DNA of 64,000 bases from Fratercula arctica (GCA_947846985.1 CANTUZ010000008.1:40318817-40382816), one strand, 5' to 3'; shown: positions 52,578 through 62,424, counted from the first letter of the stretch. Notes: generated from the sequence alone by a model not told the origin. Translations and numbers: made by a program.

Positions 52578-53296
52578 GCTCTTGCTTTTAAAATTATTTC
52601 TCCTCTCTTTCTCCTTTATTTTTTTCCCCTTCCATACCCCCTCACCCCCCCTTTTTTCTTTTTTCCTCTTTCTTCTCTCTTTCTTCTTCTCCTCTCTTTC
52701 TTCTTTTCTTCTCCTCTCTTTTCTCCTCCTCTCTTTTCTCCTCCTCTCTTTTCTCCTCCTCTCTTTTCTCCTCCTCTCTTTTCTTTTTTCCTTTTTTCTT
52801 TTTTCCCTTCTTTCTCTCTTTTTCCTTTTTCTTTTTTCTTCTTTCTTTTTTCCTTCTTTCCTTCTTTCTTTTTTCCTTCTTTCCTTCTTTCTTTTTTCCT
52901 TCTTTCCTTCTTTCTTTTTTCCTTCTTTCCTTCTTTCTTTTTTCCTTCTTTCCTTCTTTCTTTTTTCCTTCTTTCCTTCTTTCTTTTTTCCTTCTTTCCT
53001 TCTTTCTTTTTTCCTTCTTTCTTTTTTCCTTCTTTCTTTTTTCCTTCTTTCTTTTTTCCTTCTTTCTTTTTTCCTTCTTTCTTTTTTCCTTCTTTCTTTT
53101 TTCCTTCTTTCCTTCTTTCTTTTTTCCTTTTTTCCTTCTTTCTTTTTTCTTTTTTTCTTTTTTTCTTTTTTTTTTTTTTTTTTTTTCCTTCTTTCTTTTT
53201 TCCTTCTTTCTTTTTTCCTTCTTTCTTTTTTCCTTCTTTCTTTTTTCCTTCTTTCTTTTTTCCTTCTTTCTTTTTTCCTTCTTTCCTTTTTTTTTC
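52578..53296. repeat. 0.7-kb homopyrimidine tandem-repeat tract upstream of the ACKR3 promoter
   Basis: Nearly every base is C or T on the plus strand from about 52,578 to 53,296. Ordered sub-arrays are visible. About four copies of a 15-mer (TCTCCTCCTCTCTTT) lie at 52,722-52,781. Seven perfect 23-bp units (CCTTCTTT, then CCTTCTTTCTTTTTT) lie at 52,852-53,012. Six 15-bp units CCTTCTTTCTTTTTT follow at 53,013-53,102, then one 23-mer at 53,103-53,125, an irregular T-rich part, and six more 15-mers at 53,187-53,276. The 23-mer is the 15-mer plus an 8-bp CCTTCTTT insert. On the minus strand it is GGAA/GAAA-rich. The long Lys/Arg- or Phe/Leu/Ser-rich frames across it are repeat artefacts. Length in the assembly may be wrong. 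Confidence 0.95.
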
Positions 53297-53439
53297 CCCA
53301 TCCTGGTGTCACCCCCCTTTCCCTCTCTCCTGCCCCCGCCTGCCTGAGGCTCCCTACCCCCCCAACCTTCTCTCCCGTTGTCATTAAGGGAGACCCCAAA
53401 GGAGCCCCCTCCCCGGCGTGTTCTCCCCTCTCCCCCCTC

Positions 53440-53570
53440 CCGCGCTCCAGCGAGGCGCCCCGTCGCCGCTCCCTCCCCGGCGGGGGCCGGGCCGGGCGGT
53501 GCCGGTGCCGCCCCCGATGGGCGGTCCCCCGCCGCCGATATAGGGGGTGCGGCGGCGGCTGGCTGTGCTC
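53440..53570 (+). promoter_or_regulatory. ACKR3: ACKR3 core promoter (CpG island with TATA-like box)
   Basis: The CpG-rich region (island extends about 53.40-53.97 kb) has a GC box GGGCGG (53,519-53,524). A TATA-like GATATAG at 53,537-53,543 lies about 30 bp before an initiator-like CTCAGTC with its A at 53,571. A splice donor follows shortly after, consistent with the known ACKR3 layout of a non-coding first exon. The start site is predicted, not measured. The pyrimidine tract ends about 275 bp upstream. The CpG island continues into the intron. Confidence 0.65.
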
Positions 53571-53608
53571 AGTCGCTCCGCCAGCGCCCGGTGCCGAGGC
53601 AGCGGGAG
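53571..53608 (+). other. ACKR3: ACKR3 exon 1, non-coding 5' UTR (predicted)
   Basis: The predicted first exon runs from the initiator A to the donor in GCGGGAG|GTAAGG (GT at 53,609-53,610). It contains no ATG. Joined to the 27 UTR bases of exon 2 it gives a leader of about 65 nt without upstream open reading frames. The exact 5' end is uncertain, and alternative leader exons, known for ACKR3 in mammals, could exist in the intron. Confidence 0.6.
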
Positions 53609-54758
53609 GTAAGGGCTGGGGAAGCCGAGCTTCTCCCTGGCCGGGGCTGCGGGGCGGGGGGTGCGTCCGTGTGTGTGTGTCCCCTCCATCCCCGGGCCGT
53701 GCGGGGTGACAGCGGCGGGAGGAGGGAGCGTGTGGCCGCCGCAGCCTCGGGCCGAGCCCCTCGCCGTGTCCCGGCCCCGCTCGGGCTCGCTGCGGGGGTG
53801 ATGGTGGGGGAGCCGCCTCTTCCCCCCGCCTGCCGGCTTTTCCCCTGGCCGGGTTCGCGGGCGGGCACACCGCGCCCTGCCGGAGTTCGGTGCCGTGCTG
53901 GGGGGGGGCGTCTGCGGCTTTGGAGTCACCTGCTTTGGGCCGCTGCAGCATCCCGGCACCCAGCACTGCTCGCTTCTGGGCGCTCTGTTCCCCCGCCCGC
54001 CTGGGTGCCATCCAGAGCTGCGCTGGACAGTTGTTTCCCTAATTATTATTATTTTTTGTCGATTTAGAACTGCAGAATAGGGTTTAAATGCGGCAGGCTC
54101 AGTCTTGCAAAGCCCCTTGAGGGCTTGGGTGTCCTCCTGCCCTGGCCAAATGGCCTGGAGGGGGCTGTGCTGCCCACCTCCCCATGCTGGGGAACCTTTG
54201 ACGTGGGAAAGGTGAAGGTGCGTAGGTGACAACCCAACCATCTCTCCTGGCTTTTCGTGCCGTAACTCATATCCTTCTCCACTCGGGAAGGGCAAAGCCC
54301 CGTTTGCCCGCAGGTCTGAGCACAGGCAGGACGGGGCTGGGAGGTGCTCTGGGTGGAAGAAGTGGGGGTGCTGAGAAGTACCCAAAAGTGTCGAGGGCTG
54401 GAACGCTGCCACGCGGAGCTAAGCTGCCCTCTGAGGCAGGGCTGCTCGTGCCTGTTTACTTTTCCACAGCCTGCAGCAGGTCCTGGATGGGATGTGGGAT
54501 GGGGAGGGTGCAGTCCTGCAGGCTTCATCGGCTCCGGGGACATCTCTGGGTGCCTGGAGCAGGATTTCGGGCGCATCTTCTTTCCTTCATGGCATAACTC
54601 CTGTGAACTAGCGGGGACTGGCCACAGCACACGTGCCTGCCGGGAGAAGGGGTGATGGCCTGCAAGAGTTTTGCAGTGCAGTGGACACAAAATGCAGTTC
54701 CAGCTGCCTTTGCAAGTTTTTAAGACGTTGTGCTGTCTGCAGAGAGCGCTAAAGGTAT

Positions 54759-54799
54759 TTCTTTTTCTTTTTTTTTTTGGAGCACAGAGTGGCTTTATT
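54759..54799 (-). terminator. Minus-strand AATAAA followed by A-tract (retrocopy tail or antisense 3' end)
   Basis: Read on the minus strand, AATAAA (complement of 54,794-54,799) is followed after 15 nt by an A-rich tract of about 20 bases (54,759-54,778). This is the layout of a processed mRNA end. No gene-like sequence was recognised upstream of it on that strand. Confidence 0.35.
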
Positions 54800-57289
54800 G
54801 AGTTTGTCTGGTGGGTTCCCCCCACACCTCCTAGCTAATCTGGGTGGGAATCGGAGCTCGGGTTACAGCAGCTAATCCCAGACTATGGAGAGCCCGGCTG
54901 TAATCTCTGAATATAACCGTCCTCCCCAGCAGGGCTCGGAGCCTGGGAGGCCGTATCGGTTTCACGTTTTTATTACCGCGCTGGGGATGCGAGAGCGCAC
55001 AGGCATGTGGGCGGCCCCGGAGAGAGGGATGCACGTGCATGCAGCAGACCAGCTCTTGGAGTGGAGGCAGGCTGAGACTGGGGCTGAGCATCGTTTTGCC
55101 TTCGTTAAGGTCCCCAGGGCGGTTGTGAGTGAGCAGCTGGGTCGGTGGTGCCCTCTCCTAGCTGCTGTCCTAGGCTGGTGGCTCTGATGTCCCCAGCATT
55201 GCTGTCTTTCTGTGGGCACTGGGGATCTGACACCCTGCAGCCAGGTCTGAGTTTCTTCTCCCTCAGGGGATGTGCTGGGGGCTTGGCAGTGGGTGGTCAC
55301 AGCCCCGTCCCGGTTTGAGTTGGGGTCTTGAGATGCACAATGAGCCCACTCCCCTTCTTGGACCACGTGCCTTCCCAGAAGATGTCCAGGTCCACCTGTG
55401 CTACTTCTGGGGGGTGTTACGGGGTTAGCCTGGTGTCCCTCCTGCTCTGCTCGCCTCGCTGTCCACAAATACCAGCAGGTCTCCTGCCACGGGGCTGGGA
55501 ATTTGCTTTAGTTGCTGTAGGGTCTTGAGAGACGGGGATTTAGGGACGGTGCTGCTTCTCCCCGTGCTTGAGAGGCCTTGAAAAGCGTTTGCGCTGGGGA
55601 TGCAGTGGTAGTGGTGGGACCTTGGATGAGGTCTAGCAGGAGACCCGTCCCTCTCTCCCGCTTGCAGCCCTGGGTCGAAGCGAGCATCCTGGGCAGCGCG
55701 CATCCCTGCTGCCCGCACCAGCCGGGCGGGACAGGCAGTTTGAGGGTGGCCTGTACCCCCTGCGGGGGGCAGGATCAGCCCTTCTGCCCTGCGTAGACAG
55801 GGGTTAAATCGTCCTCTGCTCTCTTGAGCTCAAGGCGGGGATTCGTCTAACCCAAGACAGAAAGCTGCTGCTGTCTCAGCTCCCTCTTTAGCCAGCGTTT
55901 TAGCAAAATCCGTGCTTAGTTTGGTCTGAATCTCAACTCTGTCTTTCAGCAGGCCAGCAGGATGAAAGCCTGGAAGGCTGCGTAGTTTGAAGCAATAGGC
56001 TAGATCTCCTCGCAGGGCTAATTTGGGCCCTGTTTGTGGAGAGATTTGATCTCTGCTGGATGCGTGCACGGCCCCCCTCATTGTTAGTGCCACCGGCATC
56101 CCCTCCGCCGGGACAATAGTGCCTGGAGTTCTCCCCTGTAATCTCCCCCCTTATCTCCCTTCTCTTCCGTAGCCTGTGTCCCCGGGAGGGTGGGAGGTTT
56201 GGAAAGAGCCAATTATGCAGATGGAGGAGTGAGAGGTGCTGTGTCAACCAAAGTCCATTTTTGGGGAGTGGGGCGAGAACAGGATGCTCGGCACCGGAGT
56301 GTGTCTGAGCTCTTCCCTGCTCGTCATCCCCTCTGCGCTCCCATAAGCGCTGCCAAGAGGTCCTTTGGTGGGGGTGAGGATGTTTAGAGGTACAGGTGGC
56401 CATGTGAGTCATTCGCCCCCTTGCTCGCTCATGCCGGCATAACCTTCAGGCCCAGGGTGGCATCAGGAGGTTCTGCTCACTGCAGGGGCTGAGGACGTGG
56501 GGAGGAACAAGGTGGCCCCCGTTCAGGATGCTAGAAGTGTCCATGATGGGGGACCACAGGTGGGCTGCCTGGCTGACCTGATGCTCCGGCTCAAGTGAAG
56601 CCATGGTGGAACGAGATGGGGTCCATCCCTTGGAAACCAACCTCTCCATCTTTATTTTGGCGTGCCCCAAATTGGAGCCTGCGGACACAGAGCTCCGAAA
56701 CTTGCTTGGCCAAAGCGTGGCGGTCACAGGCCAAGGCAGCTGGCTACTACCATGGGTGGTACTGTTGGCCCTGTGGGATGGGAGGGTCCCACCAGGGGAG
56801 GCAGCATTTTTACACTGCCCCAAAAGCACAACGGTAATTAGCAGCCCGGCTTTGGGTTTTGCATAAGCCATGTGGGTCTGCTGGAGCCCTTCCTTCTGCT
56901 GGCGAGGAAGTGAATGAGGAGCCCCTCGCTTTGTCCGCTGCCTGCCAATGGAAGAAGGCGCTGAAGAGGCAAGAAAAGTGGATGTAGAAAAGCAAAAGGG
57001 TGGGGAGGAAGCAGTTGTGGAGCCAGCTGTGATGGGGGAGCGTTTTGTAAATCAAAGCACTCTCCTAAAAAGAAAACTTAAGCCCAGCAAATCTCAGTGG
57101 TCAAGCCCCAACTTCTTTTCTCTTTTCTCAAAGCTATGTGATAATCGTTAAACACAGGGGATGCTTTGTAAAATAGAATTCAAGGGAAGGGGGGGAGGAA
57201 AGAGCAGGATTTAAATTTAAAATTGGACGAGGGTACAAAGCCCCTTAGTTCCCTGTTTCTGCTTGATGCAGCTGGAGCTGGGCTTGACA

Positions 57290-57540
57290 AGATGCTGACC
57301 AGAGCTTGCGGTAAATGTTTTACGGTACCGTGTATCAGCCAGATCAATTCTACTACACTTGAGGGAGTGCAGATAAAATGGCTTAAAGATTCCACTGCTG
57401 AAAGCGATAGTATCATCATTTATGCTGGAGAGGACAGATTTAGTCGCCTGACATTTATTTGGCCGTGGTGTACTTTGTGGATTTCGCACCCGGGGACGAT
57501 AGCCAACCTGATGATGTCAGATGTGAGCTGCAAATAAAAA
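57290..57540. promoter_or_regulatory. Candidate intronic regulatory element of ACKR3
   Basis: This non-repetitive block lies 0.3-0.55 kb upstream of the coding exon. It has a 10-bp perfect palindrome ACGGTACCGT (57,322-57,331), an overlapping inverted pair GTAAA-TGT-TTTAC (57,311-57,323), and TGATGTCA (57,512-57,519), a near match to a CRE/ATF site. Clustering near the acceptor of a strongly regulated developmental gene suggests an enhancer. This is inference only. Confidence 0.3.
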
Positions 57541-57592
57541 AAAAAAAAAAAAAACCCAAAAAAAAAAAACAAAACCAAACCAAAAAAATCGC
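57535..57592. repeat. A-rich low-complexity run
   Basis: Runs of A interrupted by CCC, C and CC form about 58 bp of A/C-only sequence. It ends about 220 bp before the ACKR3 acceptor. Confidence 0.85.
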
Positions 57593-57838
57593 ACAAAAAG
57601 CTAGTGCCGTTCTTCTTTTGTCAACCAGATGAGTTTTGCGATGTGTCTGTTTTGGTTGTTTTACTTCATGGTTCTCTTTAACGGAAAGTGCCTTATGAGA
57701 ATAGGTCATTACTAAACCAGCTTGTCCTCCACATGCTTTGTGGTATGAAGATGACGGCAGAAATGTCTCTGTTAACTTAGGATGTTTCTTTTGATCCTGT
57801 TTTGCCTGTAGGTCACTCGAACTCCAAACTGAGCGAAC

Positions 57839-58933
57839 ATGAGCGCACTTGATTTGACTTCTATCCTCGATTTTCTGGAAACAGCCAACTTGACGGAGAT
57901 CAACTGGACGTGCAACAACGGTGACTGCATCACAGTTGATGCGACAACATGCCCTGGCACGCTCAACAAGAGCGCCCTGCTATACACCCTGTCCTTCTTC
58001 TACATTTTCATCTTTGTCATAGGGCTGGTGGCCAACTCGGTTGTGGTGTGGGTCAACCTCCAAGCCAAAATGACTGGCTATGAAACCCACCTCTACATCT
58101 TTAATTTGGCTATCGCTGATCTGTGTGTCGTCATCACCCTGCCAGTGTGGGTTGTCTCCCTTATCCAGCATAACCAGTGGCACATGGGAGAAATCACATG
58201 CAAGATAACTCACCTTATATTTTCCATCAACTTGTACGGCAGCATCTTCTTCCTGGCATGCATGAGTGTGGACCGCTACCTCTCAGTTGCCTATTTCACC
58301 AATTCCAGCAATCGCAAGAAGAAGATAATCCGTCGCTGCATCTGCATCTTAGTGTGGCTTCTTGCCTTCTCCGCATCTCTCCCAGACACGTATTATCTCA
58401 AGACGGTCTCTTCCAACAACGAAACCTATTGCCGCCCTGTCTATCCGGAGGAGAGCTTCAAAGAGTGGTTGATCGGCATGGAGCTCATCTCTGTCGTGCT
58501 GGGCTTTCTTATCCCTTTTCCAATCATCGCCCTCTTTTATTTCCTCCTCGCGAAGACCATCTCCTCCTCCAGTGACCAAGAGAGGAAGAGCAACGGGAAG
58601 ATCATTTTCTCCTACGTTGTCGTGTTTCTCGTCTGCTGGCTACCCTACCATGTAGCTGTCCTGCTTGACATCTTCTATAGCCTTCATTTCATACCTTTCA
58701 GTTGTCAGATGGAGAACTTCTTATACGCCACTCTTCACATCACTCAGTGTTTCTCTCTAGTCCATTGCTGCGTCAACCCCATCCTGTACAGCTTCATTAA
58801 CCGCAACTACAGATACGAGCTCATGAAGGCCTTTATTTTCAAGTACTCTGCCAAAACTGGTCTCACTAAACTTATCGATGCTTCCAGAGTGTCGGAAGCG
58901 GAATACTCTGCTCTGGAGCAAAATGCCAAATGA
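57839..58933 (+). CDS. ACKR3: Atypical chemokine receptor 3 (CXCR7/RDC1), complete
   Basis: ACKR3 is a seven-helix receptor of the plasma membrane and endosomes. It binds CXCL12 (and CXCL11 in mammals), signals mainly through beta-arrestin and removes chemokine, shaping gradients for migrating cells. The 364-residue protein is full length (human 362) and uninterrupted. Helices lie at about 48-72, 84-108, 119-151, 163-182, 210-238, 253-279 and 293-319. Seen: LAIAD in helix 2, DRYLSV (145-150) at the end of helix 3 where G-protein-coupled chemokine receptors have DRYLAIV, CWLP (266-269), NPILY (313-317), and disulfide partners Cys121 and Cys198. N-glycosylation sequons are at Asn17, 22, 43 and 194. 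The Ser/Thr-bearing tail after 'NRNYRYELMKAFIFKYSAKT' closely matches mammalian ACKR3. The start is preceded by GAAC (A at -3) and lies 27 nt after the acceptor. The whole reading frame is in one exon. CXCR4 and other chemokine receptors fit less well. Confidence 0.98.
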   Translation: MSALDLTSILDFLETANLTEINWTCNNGDCITVDATTCPGTLNKSALLYTLSFFYIFIFVIGLVANSVVVWVNLQAKMTGYETHLYIFNLAIADLCVVITLPVWVVSLIQHNQWHMGEITCKITHLIFSINLYGSIFFLACMSVDRYLSVAYFTNSSNRKKKIIRRCICILVWLLAFSASLPDTYYLKTVSSNNETYCRPVYPEESFKEWLIGMELISVVLGFLIPFPIIALFYFLLAKTISSSSDQERKSNGKIIFSYVVVFLVCWLPYHVAVLLDIFYSLHFIPFSCQMENFLYATLHITQCFSLVHCCVNPILYSFINRNYRYELMKAFIFKYSAKTGLTKLIDASRVSEAEYSALEQNAK

Positions 58934-59836
58934 CTGCAACCCCAGAAAGAAACCTCCTTGACTCTCTGACCTTTGTTTTTTGTGTGTTGGTTTGGGGTTT
59001 TTTTTGTGGTTTTTTTTTTGTTTGTTTGTTTTTTGTTTTGTTTGTTTTTTAACCCCTCCTTTCCCTGTGCTTCTTACGAACGGGGCATGAATTCAAGCCT
59101 ACAAAAAAAGAAATAGCAAACCGTAATTTAAGAGTAGAATCGGCTGCAAAATGGAAGTGGTACCAAAATTAAGCCTTTTGTTTGGTGTGTTTTGTTTGAT
59201 CTCCTCCTGGCCCGGTCTGGACTTCTCGACAACGCTATGCAAATGGAAATGATTTCCTAGGAGACAAAGCCATTGTGTACCGTAGATAACCTGCATTTCC
59301 AGGATAAGCTTTTTCTTCCACGTGTGGATTCCCTCTTGTCTCCTTGTATATGTTATATATATAGTGTGTTGTATTTAAAAGCTCAAGGCTTTATTTTCTG
59401 GCTCTTGGTGTACCTTATACAATTCTATTTGAAAGTTAAATATATTTTTATCGTGTATTTGAAGTCTATTGCTGATGAGTGTATCCAGAGTGCTGCATTC
59501 GGAGTGTTAGATTGCCGTGCGGTTTAAACTGTCGTAGGTGAGAGGATGACGATAAGTAAATAGCAGAATGGAAATGATCTCTTAGGTGCATCCTCCCTGG
59601 CTGGCACACTTTATCGCCCGTAGCTTTATGTGGCGGTCGTACCCACGTGTCTGGAGCATGAAATGTATGTACTGTAATATAGTTACCATCACGTTAAACT
59701 TAACAGTATTGTAAGAGTTGTTAACTCCTGCGCCCGTACTTCACACAGCTGTATCCTTCTGCACAGAATGAATGATCTTACTTCTGAGAGTTGTCTCTAT
59801 TTGTAAGTTATTTTTGTAAAATAAAGATCTGGAGGG
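58934..59836 (+). other. ACKR3: ACKR3 3' UTR
   Basis: This runs about 0.9 kb from the stop codon to the predicted cleavage site. A G/T-only low-complexity stretch (about 58,975-59,052, GTTTT/GTTTG words) follows the stop. AT-rich sequence with TTTAT and TATATATA words lies at 59.34-59.46 kb. An ATGCAAAT word is near 59.24 kb. No coding potential was recognised. Confidence 0.8.
59820..59825 (+). terminator. ACKR3: ACKR3 polyadenylation signal
   Basis: A canonical AATAAA lies in the sequence TTTTTGTAAAATAAAGATCT. A genomic A18 run begins 11 nt later (59,837-59,854), and a TGTCTCCCAGTGGTTTG stretch follows as a possible U/GU-rich downstream element. It is the best signal in the 3' flank. Confidence 0.8.
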
Positions 59837-61480
59837 AAAAAAAAAAAAAAAAAATCTATGTCTCCCAGTGGTTTGACTTGCCGCTGTCATCCTCTTCCTC
59901 AGGGGAGGGGGGGAAAAAAATCCAAAAAGAAGAAATCCCAAAGCCGACTTCTCTCCTTTGGTGCAGGAGGAAAGAGGTCGGTCTGTATTTTCCTGGTGTT
60001 TGTTGAGGGTGGGCAGAAGGCGTTGAACGGAGGAATGCGAGAGAGCAGCGGTGTGTGGTGAGAGGGCGAGGGGTGGGAGGAGCGGTTCTGCGGAAGGCTG
60101 TGCCGTTTGGGAAGGTAAAGCTGATGGATTTATAAGGTGAAAGCTGTTGGGAGTGATGAAAGGCTGCGTCTGTAGCTTAGGAATAAACACGTGGAAGAAA
60201 AATATGGAAGTACGCAGATGGAGCGGATATTTGGACTAATCCAGGTTCAGTCCTCTGCCCTTTTTGCTTGTGATGGAATTTGGGGGTTAGCAGTCCTGGC
60301 AGCATTAAATCCCTTTTTATCTGTTCTTCTCTTTGTTATGGCTCGCGTTGAATTCGCAATGCCGCGTTGCCAAAGTGTGTGGGGCAAGATTCAGCCACCG
60401 CAGGACGTATGAAGTTGATCATCTTTAAGCCAGCGAAGCACTCGAATCGCGGTCATCTTTGTCTCGGGACAAGGTAACCCATGTTACATTAACGATGTCT
60501 CACAACCAGCGCTGACTTGCTGTTGCTGGTTTGTGTGTTTTGCAGCTCCGGCGCAGCGCGAACTGCTTTGCTGTGACGGCTACGCTTAAATTCCTGTTAA
60601 ATCAAAGCATGCCCTCATCCCTCTGAGATCCCAACAGCCTAAAAATTTTCTAATGACTATTTTGGTTCTTTCTCCATGTTACGTTACTGGCTTCGCAAAG
60701 ATGATCCTATAAACAGATGTTTGCTAGTGCTGCAAGGTCTATCAGCCCCTACTTGTACCTTGGTGTTTCTGATAAAGCCCTGGTCCATCCCCAAACGGAG
60801 GAGCCGGTTGTGGAGAAGGGCTGCCGCCGTGACTGTCACAACATCGCTACATGAATACAGCCTTTTGTGCCGACGTTTGATGGGTATTTTGAGATTCCTA
60901 TAAGCCTTTCTTATGGCACTGGCGTCCCTCTCCCGTATGCCTGCAGGGTATTTCTCAGTTTATAGGAGCGTAACGATTTCAGTTCAGGTCCTGTCTCGGG
61001 CAGTATGATGTTTTCCTGCAAAGCTGTAGCTGGTTTGAAGGTTTGAGTTGGCAGAAGCTCACAGATTATTATTATTTTTTTTTTTTTCCTCTCTCTGCAG
61101 TTCGGTATTTGCAGTGCGGCGTCAGCCCTGGAGATATCCCGGGGGGTGCCGAGTGTTCGGGAGGTCCTGCAGAGCTGCGGCGGAGACGGGGCTGATAAAG
61201 TCTCCAGGCCCCTGGGGAGGTGAATTGTGGTGGGACGGTGCCTTTTCCAGAAGCAGGGTCAGACTGAGAGAGCAGGTAAAGGTCGCCACCGCCACCCTCC
61301 CTGTCAGCAGCTGCAGCATCGCGTGTGCTGTGGGTCCTTCCCAGCCCCTCGGGTGGGAAGACCTAGGGCTGAGCACCCACCTTGTCTCCTTGGTCCCTGA
61401 AAGGACAGATGGAGCTGGGAGGCAGCCCCCTACCTCACCCGGCAGCACTGGGGCTTGGGAAGGGTGCACGAGGTTCCCCA

Positions 61481-61552
61481 CCCATGGCAGGAGGGTTGGA
61501 ACTAGGTGATCTTTAAGGTCACTTCCAACCCGAACCATTCTATGATTCTATA
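61481..61552 (+). mobile_element. CR1 LINE 3'-end fragment (~70 bp)
   Basis: 'GGAGGGTTGGAACTAGGTGA', 'TCTTTAAGGTCACTTCCAAC' and 'CCATTCTATGATTCTATAA' are the terminal bases of an avian CR1, including the short tail repeats. It is strongly 5'-truncated. Confidence 0.92.
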
Positions 61553-61778
61553 AGGAGGTCTCTCCAGGGGTTGTCACTATTTGTGTGGAGGTAGGTTGCC
61601 CGGAGGTGGTCATGACTCTGGGAGAAGGGCGGTAGCGGGCAGACGATGGGGAAACTGGTGGAGGGCAGAGCAGTGCAGAGGGACAGAAGGACAGAGTTTG
61701 TCTGTTGTTGCGTATTTCTCATTAGGGCTTGTTTTCCTGCAGAAAATACTCAATCAGACTTTGGCAGAGGTAAAATAG

Positions 61779-61804
61779 AAAAAAAAAAAAAAAAAAAAAA
61801 AAAA
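61779..61804. repeat. A26 homopolymer
   Basis: Twenty-six consecutive A on the plus strand, without a canonical AATAAA at the proper distance before it. Confidence 0.85.
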
Positions 61805-62362
61805 GTATGTTATGTTCTAGGAGGCTTTTGTCATGGCTGTGTGTGACGCAGTACCCCGGCTGGTGTTTGCACCGAGACCAAAAAAGTGGGCTCGGACCCC
61901 TTGGAATCCAGTATGAGGGACTTTATCAGCAGATAACAGGTGAGTGAAAATACGTGTCCTCAGGTAGATGTGACTGTGACTTACAGTGATTGGTGCGATA
62001 GCTGCTGTCACTTTGTTTGGCCAAATGTCCCAGCCCTGGAGCCTGGGGGTGTTACGAAGGGTCCCTGCTTCTTCCCGCTGCAGGGCTGTGGCTTTGGGGC
62101 AGGACTGGCGTCTCCCTTGTTCCTCTGACAGCTACAAGTGTACACGGACGTTTGGGGGTCCTCCCTTTGGAAGGAGGTAAAATTCACTACGTAAAGGCCT
62201 CGGTGGAAAAATGGGTAAAAAAAGTGCACATAATCCATGTTGGAGCGAGTCCTGCTGATTAACTCATGGGCTTTATGGCGGAAAGCATCCCAGCGCTGTC
62301 AGACTCCGCGTGCCTCGGAGGCAGGCACCGAGCAAATAAAAATACATCTGCTCCCTGAGAAA

Positions 62363-62365
<3 letters not shown>

Positions 62366-62400
<35 letters not shown>

Positions 62401-62424
62401 CAGAAAGTGCAGTCCTGCTTTATT
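62366..62424 (-). terminator. Minus-strand AATAAA followed by A29 (retrocopy tail or antisense 3' end)
   Basis: On the minus strand AATAAA (complement of 62,419-62,424) is followed after 24 nt by 29 consecutive A (62,366-62,394). The spacing fits a polyadenylated transcript copied into the genome, or the 3' end of a minus-strand transcript beside an A-tract. The DNA upstream on that strand shows no recognised gene. Confidence 0.4.

Larger units (their letters stand above)
53609..57811 (+). other. ACKR3: ACKR3 intron 1 (4.2 kb)
   Basis: The donor is GTAAGG at 53,609 and the acceptor TTTTGCCTGTAG ends at 57,811. The first 350 bp continue the CpG island. A minus-strand AATAAA next to an A-tract lies at 54.76-54.80 kb, a candidate intronic regulatory block at 57.29-57.54 kb, and an A/C low-complexity run at 57.54-57.59 kb. 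Open frames on both strands, up to 253 codons, have no recognisable domain; the GC-rich part explains most. No CR1 copy was recognised here. Confidence 0.7.

Noticed and set aside
52575..54011. Minus-strand frame of 478 codons and overlapping Lys/Arg-rich frames; plus-strand 375-codon Phe/Leu/Ser frame
   Set aside because: They are the translation of the 15/23-bp pyrimidine repeat, whose units are mostly free of stops, fused to GC-rich promoter DNA. No domain, and composition fully explained by the repeat.
53378..54825. Frames of 229, 342 and 253 codons around ACKR3 exon 1 and the early intron
   Set aside because: GC-rich open frames overlapping promoter and intron on both strands, without domains or splice support.
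58177..58579. Alternative frames inside the ACKR3 coding exon on both strands
   Set aside because: Shadow frames of a strongly conserved receptor gene; no independent evidence.
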